A stretch of DNA of 64,000 nt, taken from positions 1 to 64,000 of the forward strand of contig JBARBI010000127.1 of the NCBI GenBank assembly GCA_049792875.1. Direction: 5' to 3'. Shown in pieces: positions 34,328 to 43,216 of this stretch. The notes under the pieces are model-generated. The model searched no databases. It had not been told where the DNA came from and saw only the letters and a list, made by a program, of their open reading frames with translations. Position 1 is the first letter of the stretch. Each line of letters opens with the position of its first letter. Origin of the DNA: Sulfotelmatobacter sp049792875. Lineage in GTDB: Bacteria; Acidobacteriota; Terriglobia; Terriglobales; Acidobacteriaceae. The translations under genes and the position numbers were made by a program.

Positions 34328-36487
34328 ATGGCTCGCATTTCGCTCGACGATCCTCAGTATTTCTTGAATCGCGACGCCTCCTGGCTCGCATTCAACCGCC
34401 GTGTGCTCGAAGAAGCGGAGGATGAAGGCAATCCGCTGCTGGAGCGGCTGAAGTTTCTCGCCATCTCGGCCAGCAATCTGGATGAATTTTTCGAAGTGCG
34501 TGTGGCCGCCATGATGCAACAGATCGAGGACGGCTACAACGAAGCTGGTCCTGATGGCCTGACCCTGACAGAAAAGCGGGATGTGTTGAACAAGCAGACC
34601 CACGAGTTTGTGGACAGCCAGTATGAATGCTGGAACGCCCGCCTGCGTCCGGCGCTGTCGGAGAACGGGATTCGCGTGCTGGGACTGCACGAACTGGATT
34701 CCGAGGCGTTGCGCTTTGTCGAGGAATACTGCGAGAAAGAACTGGACCCGCTGTTGACGCCGGTGACCGTGGACCCGGCGCATCCCTTTCCGCGAGTCAT
34801 TAACAAGGCCCTGTGCCTGGGCTTCCTGTTGCGCCGCCGCCGGCGCTCGGCCCTCACCTACACGGGCGTAGTGTCGGTCCCGCGGGCTCTGCCCCGACTG
34901 GTGCGGCTGCCGTCGGAGGGCACGGCGGACTTTATTTTCCTCGCGGATCTCGTCGCACATCATGCTGTACGCATGTATCACGGATACGACATTGTTTCGT
35001 CAGCGCCCTTCCGAGTGACTCGCAACAGCAATCTCTATCTGGCGGAAGAAGAAGCGCGAAGCCTCCTGGAGTCAGTGCGTGCGGAATTGCATAACCGGCG
35101 CAAGGGCGATGCCGTGCGCATGGAAATTGAAGCCGACGCCGATCCCGAGATCATTGACCGGTTACGGACTGTTTTCGAGCTTGATCCCTGGCAGGTTTTT
35201 CCGGTGAACGGGCCCGTCAACCTTTCCCGCCTGTTCAACGTCTACGAGCAGGTAAAGCGCCCCGACCTCAAGTACCGCGTGTTTTCGCCCCGAGAGTTGC
35301 GGTTGACCTCAAAGTCGAAGGATTTGTTCGAGGAGTTGCGGGGACACGACGTACTGCTACATCACCCTTTCGATTCGTACGATGCAGTGGTTTCGTTTAT
35401 CGAGTCGGCGGCCGAGGATGAGAACGTACTTTCCATCAAGCAAACTCTCTACCGGACCAGTGAGCATTCCCTGATCGTTCCCTCGCTTATGGACGCTGCG
35501 TCACGCAAGGAAGTGACGGCGGTGGTGGAGTTAAAGGCTCGCTTCGATGAGGCCTCGAACATCCGCTGGGCGCGCGATTTGGAGGACGCGGGGGTGCAAG
35601 TCTTTCACGGCCTCGTGGGCTTGAAGACCCATTGCAAGCTGTCGCTGCTGGTGCGGCGCGATCCCGATGGGATCACCCGCAGTTACGCGCACATCGGCAC
35701 GGGTAACTACAACGCAACCACGGCGCGAATCTACACCGACCTGAGTCTGTTCACGGCTAATCCCGAAGTCACGCGTGCCGTGCACGACGTTTTCAGTTTC
35801 CTCACCGCATATGCGGAGAATCCCAGCTATGACCCGCTTCTGGTGGCGCCGCTCGACTTGGCGGAAAAATGCATTGCCCTGATCGACCGGGAAGCGGAGC
35901 ACGCGCGCCAGGGGAAAGAAGCTCGCATCATCGCCAAGATGAATGCGTTGCTCGATAAGACGGTCGTGCAAGCGCTATACCGCGCATCGCAGGCCGGAGT
36001 GCAAATCGATCTGCTGGTCCGCGGCATCTGCGCGCTTCGGCCCGGAGTGCGCGGCGTCAGTGACAACATCCGCGTACGCAGCATCGTGGGCCGTTTTTTG
36101 GAGCACAGCCGCATCTATTTTTTCGCTAACGGCGGCGACGAAGAAATCTACATGGGCAGTGCGGACTGGATGCCCCGCAACCTCTACGAGCGCGTCGAAG
36201 TGCTGGTGCCCCTGCGCGATGAAATGCTGCGGGAAAGAGTGCGCCGGGAAATTTTAGACGCCTACCTGGCCGACAACCGCAAGGCGCGGATCCTGCTGAA
36301 GGACACGACCTATATTCGGGCATGGCAGCCGTTGCACGGCTCACGAAACCGGCGCCCGCCAAGCGGGGCTGCCGCTTTCAGCGCGCAGGATTTCCTCATC
36401 AGCGTGGCGGAGGGGAAAGCCTCCGCGGCACCCCCCGTACCGGTCCCGGCGCGAAGGCGTAGAGTGGTAATGGGAAAGGAACGATAA
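34328..36487 (+). CDS. ppk: Polyphosphate kinase 1
   Basis: A 719-residue PPK1. The N-terminal domain has YFLNRDASWLAFNRRVLEEA. The head domain includes FLAISASNLDEFFEVRVAAM, and two phospholipase-D-like catalytic domains follow. The presumed phosphoacceptor histidine is in SYAHIGTGNYN (His455); a second conserved His lies in FLEHSRIYFF (His593), and DWMPRNLYERVEVLVPL ends the core. It reversibly makes polyphosphate from ATP. The last about 40 residues are basic and Ala/Pro-rich. sixA starts six bases after its stop. Confidence 0.97.
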   Translation: MARISLDDPQYFLNRDASWLAFNRRVLEEAEDEGNPLLERLKFLAISASNLDEFFEVRVAAMMQQIEDGYNEAGPDGLTLTEKRDVLNKQTHEFVDSQYECWNARLRPALSENGIRVLGLHELDSEALRFVEEYCEKELDPLLTPVTVDPAHPFPRVINKALCLGFLLRRRRRSALTYTGVVSVPRALPRLVRLPSEGTADFIFLADLVAHHAVRMYHGYDIVSSAPFRVTRNSNLYLAEEEARSLLESVRAELHNRRKGDAVRMEIEADADPEIIDRLRTVFELDPWQVFPVNGPVNLSRLFNVYEQVKRPDLKYRVFSPRELRLTSKSKDLFEELRGHDVLLHHPFDSYDAVVSFIESAAEDENVLSIKQTLYRTSEHSLIVPSLMDAASRKEVTAVVELKARFDEASNIRWARDLEDAGVQVFHGLVGLKTHCKLSLLVRRDPDGITRSYAHIGTGNYNATTARIYTDLSLFTANPEVTRAVHDVFSFLTAYAENPSYDPLLVAPLDLAEKCIALIDREAEHARQGKEARIIAKMNALLDKTVVQALYRASQAGVQIDLLVRGICALRPGVRGVSDNIRVRSIVGRFLEHSRIYFFANGGDEEIYMGSADWMPRNLYERVEVLVPLRDEMLRERVRREILDAYLADNRKARILLKDTTYIRAWQPLHGSRNRRPPSGAAAFSAQDFLISVAEGKASAAPPVPVPARRRRVVMGKER

Positions 36488-36493
36488 GCCACG

Positions 36494-37024
36494 ATGATCC
36501 TCTATTTTCTACGTCATGCCAGCGCCGGCGAACACCTCGCTAACGCGAAGAAGGACGAGAAACGGGCGCTCGACAAAGAAGGCATCGAGCAGTGCGGCTA
36601 TATTGGGCGCGCCCTGGCGGCGCTGGACGTCCAAGTGGACGCGATCGTTTCCAGTCCGCTAAAACGCTGCACCCAGACCGCATCCCTCGTTGGGAACGAG
36701 TTGGGCTACGAAGGAAAATTACAGATGGACACCGGGTTGCGCCCGGAGGCCGGACTCGCGGATTTCCGCAAGCTTCTGGAAAAATATGCCCGTCAGGAAG
36801 CGATCCTGGTGGTCGGGCACAATCCCAACCTGAGCCAGTTCCTGGGGGCGGTGATCAGCGAAGCGGGCTGCGAAGCGTCGCTGGAACTGAAAAAGGGAGC
36901 CGTAGCGAAAGTAGAAATGCGTCGCGCTTCAGGCACTCTGCAGTGGTGCGTCACGCCCAAGGTTTTGCGCGTTCTCTACGACACGGCCGTGGAAAGTTCG
37001 CGTCCGAACACTTCCCGGAAATAA
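36494..37024 (+). CDS. sixA: Phosphohistidine phosphatase SixA family
   Basis: A 176-residue histidine-phosphatase-superfamily protein. The phosphoacceptor motif LRHASAGEH is at residues 6-14, DAIVSSPLKRCTQTA supplies a conserved arginine, and VVGHNPNLSQFL the second catalytic histidine. SixA enzymes remove phosphate from histidine residues. It is six bases after ppk and likely in the same operon. Its last 49 bases overlap the 3' end of the opposite-strand ppx gene. Confidence 0.93.
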   Translation: MILYFLRHASAGEHLANAKKDEKRALDKEGIEQCGYIGRALAALDVQVDAIVSSPLKRCTQTASLVGNELGYEGKLQMDTGLRPEAGLADFRKLLEKYARQEAILVVGHNPNLSQFLGAVISEAGCEASLELKKGAVAKVEMRRASGTLQWCVTPKVLRVLYDTAVESSRPNTSRK

Positions 37025-38505
37025 TCACACTCTTTCTCGATTGCCCAAAGTTCCAGGTCCACGCCCATGCGCCGGCGCGGAAGCAGGGTTAGTTTCACCT
37101 CCGCCGAGCGCAGGCTGATGCGGACCTTCTCCACGGCACGACTGCGGCCCAGGTTCAGGGCACGCGCCAGACGAAGCAGCAGAATCGCCTTCTGCACGTT
37201 GGCGCGGTCGCCCGCATCAACCACTTTCATGGGAACATCCTCCATCGCAGGGCGCGACTTTCCCAGGTAGCGGGCAATCGCTGCGATGATGCGCCGCTGC
37301 TGCGGCGTGTATCCCAGGATCTCAGAGTTCGAAATGATGTACTGGGTATGGCGATGTCGGCCATTGCGATTGACGTAGTCCCCCACTTCATAGAGCATAG
37401 CCGCGGCCGACAGCCACTCGCGATATTCGGGCGGCAGGCGGTGCAGCGAGCGCAGCCCCGAGAACAACAACGATGCCGCGTCACGCACGTCCAGGGCGTG
37501 CTTGCGGTCGACGTGGTAATGGTCGACCGCGTTCATGATGGATTCCCACCGTTCGGATTCAATTTGCCTTCCGGAGCGCGTGCTGCGATCGTAATCCGCG
37601 GCCATCTGGGCGAGGATTCCGTCGCGTAAGCCGAGCGGTGAATAGCGGAAGCCCTTGAGTCGGAGCCGTTCCAGCAGTTCGTGATAGACCGTCGCCCCGG
37701 CGACAATGATCTCCGCCCGCTTCGGCCCGATGCCTTCGATCTTGCGACGTTCCGCCACTGGAAGACGCGCCAGGCGCTTGGCGATGCGACTCATTTCGGC
37801 GCGCGACACCACCGGCCGCTGGCGTCCGTCACCACGACGCAGGTGGGTGGCGACCGCTGCCAGCGCCGCCGCCGTGCCCGACGTCGCAATCACATTCTGT
37901 ACCTTCGCGGTCGCGATGCGGTCGATGATGCGATTGACTTCGCGGGCGACGAAACCACGCAGACGTTTCAGTTCGCCTTTGCGGGTGGGATCGTGGCGCA
38001 GGAATTCATTGGTCAGGCGAACCGCTCCCAGCGGAAGGCTTACGGCGTCGCGAATGTGTCCGCCTTGAGAGACGGTCAGTTCGCAACTGCCGCCACCGAG
38101 ATCCATCATCAGAGTTGGGGAACGGTCCACCCGCGGACTGGAGACGAGCCCCAGGTGAATGAGCCGCGCCTCTTCCACCCCGGAGATGATCTCGACCCTC
38201 CAACCCGTCGCCGATCGTACCCATTCCAGGAACGCTTGCGAGTTGCGCGCATCCCGCAGCGCGCTGGTCGCCACTACGCGCACACTGTCGGTCACAATCT
38301 GCTGCGTGGCCCTGTGGAAACGGCGCAGGACCTTCACTGTCTCTGCAATGGAATCAGGGGTGAGGAATCCCGACCCGAATACGCCTTCGCCAAGACGCGT
38401 CACTTCACGGTCTTCGTGAAGGGGGCGGAGGCGGCCCGTCTGCAGGCGCGCAATCTTCAGCCGGACGGAGTTCGAACCGATATCGACCGCGGCAAACGTG
38501 GGCAT
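36976..38505 (-). CDS. ppx: Exopolyphosphatase/GppA family
   Basis: A 509-residue protein. The ASKHA-fold N-terminal half has AAVDIGSNSVRLKIA, VVATSALRDARN, the presumed catalytic Glu in ISGVEEARLIHLG, and the phosphate-binding MDLGGGSCELTVS. The C-terminal half (about 310-480) is an HD-like helical domain (HALDVRDAASLLFSGL, then RHRHTQYIISNSEILG), but the HD site reads EVGD instead of HDIG. It should hydrolyse polyphosphate from its ends or act on pppGpp. It converges on ppk-sixA with a 49-bp overlap. Confidence 0.95.
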   Translation of the reverse strand: MPTFAAVDIGSNSVRLKIARLQTGRLRPLHEDREVTRLGEGVFGSGFLTPDSIAETVKVLRRFHRATQQIVTDSVRVVATSALRDARNSQAFLEWVRSATGWRVEIISGVEEARLIHLGLVSSPRVDRSPTLMMDLGGGSCELTVSQGGHIRDAVSLPLGAVRLTNEFLRHDPTRKGELKRLRGFVAREVNRIIDRIATAKVQNVIATSGTAAALAAVATHLRRGDGRQRPVVSRAEMSRIAKRLARLPVAERRKIEGIGPKRAEIIVAGATVYHELLERLRLKGFRYSPLGLRDGILAQMAADYDRSTRSGRQIESERWESIMNAVDHYHVDRKHALDVRDAASLLFSGLRSLHRLPPEYREWLSAAAMLYEVGDYVNRNGRHRHTQYIISNSEILGYTPQQRRIIAAIARYLGKSRPAMEDVPMKVVDAGDRANVQKAILLLRLARALNLGRSRAVEKVRISLRSAEVKLTLLPRRRMGVDLELWAIEKECDYFREVFGRELSTAVS

Positions 38506-38592
38506 GGGGGAAGCCTCACAGTTTACATGCGCGCAGGCAGATCGTCACTGGAGTTTGAAGAGGTTCATCGACGGGTCGGCTTGCGGAGAAAG

Positions 38593-39453
38593 CTAGGCGG
38601 CAGACTCGGTTCGTTCAACCAGAGTCGGACCCTTGGCGTTCATTTTGCGCGAATGCTTCGACGGCGATGGGACCGGCATAGGCTCATTCTGGATTGCCTC
38701 CGAGGCCGAGAGAGCGGCAACTGCCTGCCGGAACTTGCCTCCCGTGACGTTATGCAACGCAGCCACCAGCGATGATTGGTTGAGATCGCCCAACCGTTTG
38801 GCAGCGGTCTGAGTCAGGGTCAGCCAGTCATGCCAATTGCCGACCGCGTCTTGCAACCGCTTAAGCTGGGCGACGAATTGCGTCGTTGCGGCGGATTTTG
38901 GGGCGAATTCGGCCGCATAGCGTGCCCGCTTCACCGCGATGCGATATTGATGCAGCACGTCTTCAGTGACCGGTCCAGAGGGACGTACTACTTGCGCAAG
39001 TATCGTCCGGGCCGCTGGCAGAGCATCGCGGCCAGTTCCTGCTCTGACCTCTTTCGACGCCCGCTTCAGCCGCTTGCGAATTTCCTGAACCGTCTCTTTC
39101 TTCAGTGTTTTACGAAGCTTTTTCTCGTGTTTTGCGCGAAGTTCGATCAGGCTGTGTGTGAGCTGCGTCTTACGGCGGGGCTCCTGCGGAACCTTGAGGC
39201 TTCTTAACGCGGCAAGTTGTACGTCGAGGTCACGCACCTTCCCCGTACGCCTGCGAATGCGGTCCAGCAGTTTTAGGAGCTTCTTTTCATTGCGGTCACG
39301 TACTGGATTGATGTGTTCGAGCAGTGTCTGCAGACGGCGGCTGGTCGTGCGGAAGCTGTGCACGCTCTCTGCGTCCCGTGCGGACGACAACCTCAACAGA
39401 ACCCGCTCCGTCTTCTGGAACACGAGCTTGCTAGGGTCGGATGCAATCGACAT
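38593..39453 (-). CDS. CHAD domain protein
   Basis: A 286-residue protein from the ATG at 39453; an upstream GTG at 39498 would add 15 residues and neither has a clear ribosome binding site. It is a CHAD (conserved histidine alpha-helical) domain: SVHSFRTTSRRLQTLLEHI near the start and LHQYRIAVKRARYAAEF in the middle, with Arg/Lys/His-rich helices. CHAD domains bind polyphosphate, often on granules. It is followed by ppx (88 bp) on the same strand and is divergent from pstC. Its placement fits a polyphosphate granule or regulatory role. Confidence 0.92.
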   Translation of the reverse strand: MSIASDPSKLVFQKTERVLLRLSSARDAESVHSFRTTSRRLQTLLEHINPVRDRNEKKLLKLLDRIRRRTGKVRDLDVQLAALRSLKVPQEPRRKTQLTHSLIELRAKHEKKLRKTLKKETVQEIRKRLKRASKEVRAGTGRDALPAARTILAQVVRPSGPVTEDVLHQYRIAVKRARYAAEFAPKSAATTQFVAQLKRLQDAVGNWHDWLTLTQTAAKRLGDLNQSSLVAALHNVTGGKFRQAVAALSASEAIQNEPMPVPSPSKHSRKMNAKGPTLVERTESAA

Positions 39454-39587
39454 AAAGGACCAAGCCTGGTCGGGGAAAAAAGACCGTACCGCGCTCACTC
39501 AGAAAAAGCGTGAATTTACAACAGCAGCGACTCGAGAATTTACGGTTGACTGATGGTCCCAGCAGCGGTCCAAAAAGCCTGCCCGAT

Positions 39588-39620
39588 TTTAACACCTTTG
39601 TAACACGCGTCTGCTACTGT
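39588..39620 (+). promoter_or_regulatory. Candidate PHO box and -10 of pstC
   Basis: TTTAAC at 39588-39593 and TGTAAC at 39599-39604 are exactly 11 bp apart. TACTGT at 39615-39620 begins 10 bp after the second unit. This is the same geometry as upstream of pstS, and both sites share TGTAACAC in their downstream unit. The site lies in the short gap shared with the divergent CHAD gene. Confidence 0.6.
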
Positions 39621-39628
39621 AAAGCCGA

Positions 39629-40663
39629 ATGGCCAACCCCGCCTTACCACGGCCTGATATGCCCGGACCGCAACCCCTTGAAGGGACGAAGGTTACATCG
39701 GTATCGGCACCCCAGGCGCAGCATTTGCTGCAAGCTTCCGGCGGCGAGGTTCCCGATCGCATTTTCCAATCTGCCATGATGGTGTGTGGCCTCGCCGTGC
39801 TCGGGGTGTTGGCGCTGATCGTTTACGAACTGGTCTCACGTTCGAACCTCTCCTGGCACGCATTTGGCTTCAAGTTTTTCGTGGGCAGCGACTGGGACCC
39901 GGTGAGCGAGAAGTTCGGGGCGTTGCCTTTCATCTATGGCACGCTGGTCTCGTCGCTGGTGGCACTCGTCATTGCGGTTCCCTTGGCGGTCGGTGTCGCG
40001 GTCTTCACTACCGAGATGTGCCCCAAGGCGTTGCGTGGCCCGCTTTCGTTCTTCGTGGAATTGCTGGCCGCAATTCCGAGCGTCATTTACGGATTATGGG
40101 CGATTTTCGTCCTGGTACCCCTCTTGAGCGGATATATCCAACCCATTCTGGCGAAGACGCTTGGCTGGACTGGACTCTTTGAAGGCCCACCCTACGGCAT
40201 CGGCATGCTGGCCGCTGGGATCATCCTGGCCATCATGATCGTACCCATCATCTCCTCAATTACGCGCGAGGTGCTGATGGTTGTGCCTCAGCACCAGCGT
40301 GAGGGCGTGCTGGCCTTAGGGGCGACGCGCTGGGAGATGATCCGAATCGGCGTGCTGCGCAACGCGCGCGCGGGAATAATGGGTGGAATCATTTTGGGCT
40401 TAGGCCGTGCACTGGGAGAGACCATGGCGGTCACCATGGTGATCGGCAATCGCCCAGAGATCGCGAAATCGCTGTTCGCGCCTGGATACACGATGGCCAG
40501 CGTGCTCGCCAACGAATTCAGTGAAGCGACCGGCGACGTGTATCTTTCTGCCCTGATTGAGATTGGTCTCGCCCTGTTCTTGGTCACAATCATCGTGAAC
40601 GCCTTGGCACAGTTGCTGGTGTGGACCGTAACCCGCGGCCAGCCTGCGAGGGGACATGCCTGA
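39629..40663 (+). CDS. pstC: Phosphate ABC permease PstC
   Basis: A 344-residue inner-membrane permease subunit with six membrane segments. FFVGSDWDPVSEKFGALPFIYGTLVSS and the VPQHQREGVLALGATRWEMI coupling segment (EAA motif) are characteristic of PstC. An ALGRALGETMAVTMVIGN block holds the conserved Arg/Glu pair of the Pst channel. The N-terminal 45 residues are an unusual Pro-rich extension. No ribosome binding site precedes the ATG. The pstA start overlaps its end by 8 bp. Confidence 0.96.
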   Translation: MANPALPRPDMPGPQPLEGTKVTSVSAPQAQHLLQASGGEVPDRIFQSAMMVCGLAVLGVLALIVYELVSRSNLSWHAFGFKFFVGSDWDPVSEKFGALPFIYGTLVSSLVALVIAVPLAVGVAVFTTEMCPKALRGPLSFFVELLAAIPSVIYGLWAIFVLVPLLSGYIQPILAKTLGWTGLFEGPPYGIGMLAAGIILAIMIVPIISSITREVLMVVPQHQREGVLALGATRWEMIRIGVLRNARAGIMGGIILGLGRALGETMAVTMVIGNRPEIAKSLFAPGYTMASVLANEFSEATGDVYLSALIEIGLALFLVTIIVNALAQLLVWTVTRGQPARGHA

Positions 40664-41549
40664 ACCAGTTGGCGCCTCCCCGGGTGCCGCCCAACACGCC
40701 GTGCCGCCTATCAGTCTGCGTCGCCGCATCACGGACCACGTCATGACCGGCATGGCGGTACTCACTGTCGTGCTCGTGTTGGCGCCTCTGATTGCCATCT
40801 TCGGCTACCTGGTTTACCGCGGTGTTGGATCGATCAATTGGGCGTTCCTGACGCAGACCCCCAAGCCCGTAGGAGAACCGGGCGGCGGTATGGCCAATGC
40901 GATTGCTGGATCGGTGTTCATCCTCGGCATCGCCAGCATCATCGGAGTGCCTTTCGGCATCGGTGCCGGCATCTACCTGGCTGAGTTCGGACGGAATCGC
41001 TTCGGTAGCGTAATTCGCTTCACCGCCGATGTTTTGAATGGCGTCCCATCGATCGTAATCGGCATTGTGGCGTACTCGATCGTGGTCCTCTATCAGAAAC
41101 ATTTCTCCGCCCTGGCCGGTGGGGTTGCTCTGGCGATCATGATGGTTCCGACCATTAGCCGGACGACCGAGGAAATGCTGCTTCTGGTGCCCCAGGCTCT
41201 TCGGGAAGCTGCTTACGGCCTGGGCGTCCCGCGTTGGCGTACGACCCTGTCAATCACCCTGCGCACCGCGACTTCCGGTGTAATCACTGGAGTCATGCTG
41301 GCTTTTGCCCGCGTTGCAGGCGAAACTGCGCCTCTACTATTCACCGCCTTCGGCAACCAGTTCTGGAGCCTGCACTACGATCAGCCGACGGCTGCGCTGC
41401 CGCTGCAGATCTTCGTATATGCGATTTCGCCCTACGATGAATGGCACCGTCAGGCGTGGGCCGGTGCGCTAGTATTGATTATTCTCATTGTCACAGCGGT
41501 CGCGGCGGTTCGGTACGTCGTCCGTCACGGCACGTTCGGAGCGGCATAA
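40656..41549 (+). CDS. pstA: Phosphate ABC permease PstA
   Basis: A 297-residue permease subunit with six membrane segments. It has GGGMANAIAGSVFILGIASIIGVPFGIGAGIYLAEF, then FTADVLNGVPSIVIGIVAY, the EAA-type VPQALREAAYGLGVPRWRTTLSITL loop and RVAGETAPLLFTAFGN, all typical of PstA. It overlaps pstC by 8 bp, with AGGGGAC just before its ATG, so translation is coupled. pstB follows four bases after its stop. Confidence 0.96.
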   Translation: MPEPVGASPGAAQHAVPPISLRRRITDHVMTGMAVLTVVLVLAPLIAIFGYLVYRGVGSINWAFLTQTPKPVGEPGGGMANAIAGSVFILGIASIIGVPFGIGAGIYLAEFGRNRFGSVIRFTADVLNGVPSIVIGIVAYSIVVLYQKHFSALAGGVALAIMMVPTISRTTEEMLLLVPQALREAAYGLGVPRWRTTLSITLRTATSGVITGVMLAFARVAGETAPLLFTAFGNQFWSLHYDQPTAALPLQIFVYAISPYDEWHRQAWAGALVLIILIVTAVAAVRYVVRHGTFGAA

Positions 41550-41552
41550 TCT

Positions 41553-42311
41553 ATGGGCGTTGGAATCCAAGTCGAGAGCCTGAATGCCTGGTACGGCAAG
41601 GGTCAGGCGTTGTACGACATTAATTTGCAGGTCGCGGCCAATCACGCTACCGCGCTGATTGGCCCGTCGGGATGCGGCAAGTCTACCTTCATCCGCTGCA
41701 TCAATCGCATGCATGAAACCATCCCGGAAGCGCGCGTCGAGGGCCGCGTCCGCATCGGCGAAATCGACGCTTACAACGGAACCTCGGCAACGCAACTTCG
41801 CCGTCGCGTCGGGATGGTGTTTCAGAAAGCGAACCCCTTTCCTACGATGTCGATTTATGACAACGTCGCATCCGGCCTGAAGCTTAACGGGTTCCACGAC
41901 CGCCGCAAGCTCGACGAGATTGTTGAGCACTCCCTCGATTCCGCCGCGCTGTGGACCGAGGTGAAGGATCAGCTCCACAAGAAATCCGGCGCCAGCCTCT
42001 CCGGAGGCCAGCAGCAGCGCCTGTGCATTGCGCGGGCTCTGGCGGTCGAACCCGAGGTCTTGCTGATGGACGAGCCCTGTTCGGCGCTCGATCCCATTTC
42101 GACGGGAAAGATTGAAGAGTTGATCTTTCAGCTCAAAGAGCGGTATACCATCGTAATTGTGACCCACAACATGCAGCAGGCGGCGCGGGTAGCCGAGTTC
42201 ACGGGATTTTTCCTGCTGGGCAAGCTGATTGAGTTCGACAAGACGGAAAAGATTTTCACCAAACCGTCCGACAAGAAGACGGAAGACTACATTACTGGCA
42301 GATTTGGATGA
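41553..42311 (+). CDS. pstB: Phosphate ABC transporter ATPase PstB
   Basis: A 252-residue ABC ATPase. Walker A is GPSGCGKST, the Q-loop is in VGMVFQKANPFP, the signature is LSGGQQQR, and Walker B plus D-loop is LLMDEPCSALDP, with the switch His in VTHNMQQAARVA. VGMVFQKANPFPTMSIYDNVASGLKLNG and the C-terminal IFTKPSDKKTEDYITGRFG are specific to PstB. It powers phosphate import through PstCA. It lies between pstA and phoU. Confidence 0.97.
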   Translation: MGVGIQVESLNAWYGKGQALYDINLQVAANHATALIGPSGCGKSTFIRCINRMHETIPEARVEGRVRIGEIDAYNGTSATQLRRRVGMVFQKANPFPTMSIYDNVASGLKLNGFHDRRKLDEIVEHSLDSAALWTEVKDQLHKKSGASLSGGQQQRLCIARALAVEPEVLLMDEPCSALDPISTGKIEELIFQLKERYTIVIVTHNMQQAARVAEFTGFFLLGKLIEFDKTEKIFTKPSDKKTEDYITGRFG

Positions 42312-42342
42312 CGAAGAGTCTGGGTAAGGAAGGTTTCGGATC

Positions 42343-43053
42343 ATGCGCACGCGTTTTCAGCTAGGGCTCGACGATCTGCGGCAACGGTTGCTTCGCATGG
42401 GAGGACTGGCGGAGCAGGCCGTCGATCGCGCTCGCCAGGCTTACGTGGAGCGCGATCTCACGCGGTGCCAGATGGTGCTGGAAGGCGAGAGCCTGATCAA
42501 CACCGCCGAGCGTGAAATCGACGAGGCGGCGTTTGACCTGCTGGCCATGCAACAGCCCATGGCGGTCGACCTCCGCTTTATTCTCGCCGTCACCAAGATC
42601 AACTCCGACCTCGAGCGCGTCGGCGATCAGGCCGTGAACATCGCCGAGCGCGTGATGGACATGGTCGAGCTTCCCGCCACCGACTTGCCGGTTGACATCG
42701 CCCGTATGGGCGCGGCCGTCAGCGCCATGGTGCGCCGGGCGCTGGAGTCGTTTATCGAAGGCAAGGTCGAACTGGCGCAGGCTGTCCTCGAAATGGACAG
42801 CGTCATCGACCGCATGCGCGACGACGCTTTCATCCAACTGGTCAAGACCATGAATGATCGCCCCGAAATCGTGCGGCAAGCGCTGGATGCCTTACTCGTG
42901 GCCCGCAATCTCGAGCGGGTTGCCGATCACGCCACCAACATCGCCGAGGACGTCATCTTCTGGGTCCAGGGCGCCGACGTCCGCCACAACGTGCATCCCG
43001 AGGATTCTACTAGCCCAGGCGAGCAGCCGGCCTCGAGGGCCTCAGGTCTGTAA
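42343..43053 (+). CDS. phoU: Phosphate signalling protein PhoU
   Basis: A 236-residue protein made of two tandem three-helix PhoU repeats. The metal-binding motifs are in the form E...D: ERDLTRCQMVLEGESLINTAEREIDEAAFDLL in the first, and ARNLERVADHATNIAEDVIFWVQG in the second, with KINSDLERVGDQAVNIAERVMDM in between. PhoU links the Pst transporter to the PhoR sensor kinase and lowers Pho gene expression when phosphate is plentiful. It begins 31 bp after pstB. Its own phoR/phoB partners are not in the window. Confidence 0.96.
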   Translation: MRTRFQLGLDDLRQRLLRMGGLAEQAVDRARQAYVERDLTRCQMVLEGESLINTAEREIDEAAFDLLAMQQPMAVDLRFILAVTKINSDLERVGDQAVNIAERVMDMVELPATDLPVDIARMGAAVSAMVRRALESFIEGKVELAQAVLEMDSVIDRMRDDAFIQLVKTMNDRPEIVRQALDALLVARNLERVADHATNIAEDVIFWVQGADVRHNVHPEDSTSPGEQPASRASGL

Positions 43054-43072
43054 CACAACACACGTGAGCTCA

Positions 43073-43104
43073 TGTGGGGACAGCTGCCCTCGACCGGATG
43101 GTCG
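43073..43104 (+). repeat. Hairpin repeat copy B (intergenic)
   Basis: TGTGGGGACAGCTGCCCT has the same left arm and CCCT loop as copy C, but the right half is replaced by CGACC-GGAT-GGTCG, a 5-bp hairpin. It lies in the 163-bp gap between phoU and the phosphoesterase fusion gene. Confidence 0.55.
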
Positions 43105-43216
43105 ATCGCGCCCGGAAAACTCCGATTGTGCTCTTGTTCTGCTTTGACCGCTCGCGCCGGTTTGAATTACGCTCATCACCTCGTTCATTTCTAACCTGGG
43201 TTTCCCCGGAGGCGCC

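Noticed and set aside
43049..43054. Single TGTAAC at the end of phoU as a PHO box for the phosphoesterase fusion
   Set aside because: There is no second unit at 11 bp on either side, and it is about 165 bp from the start.
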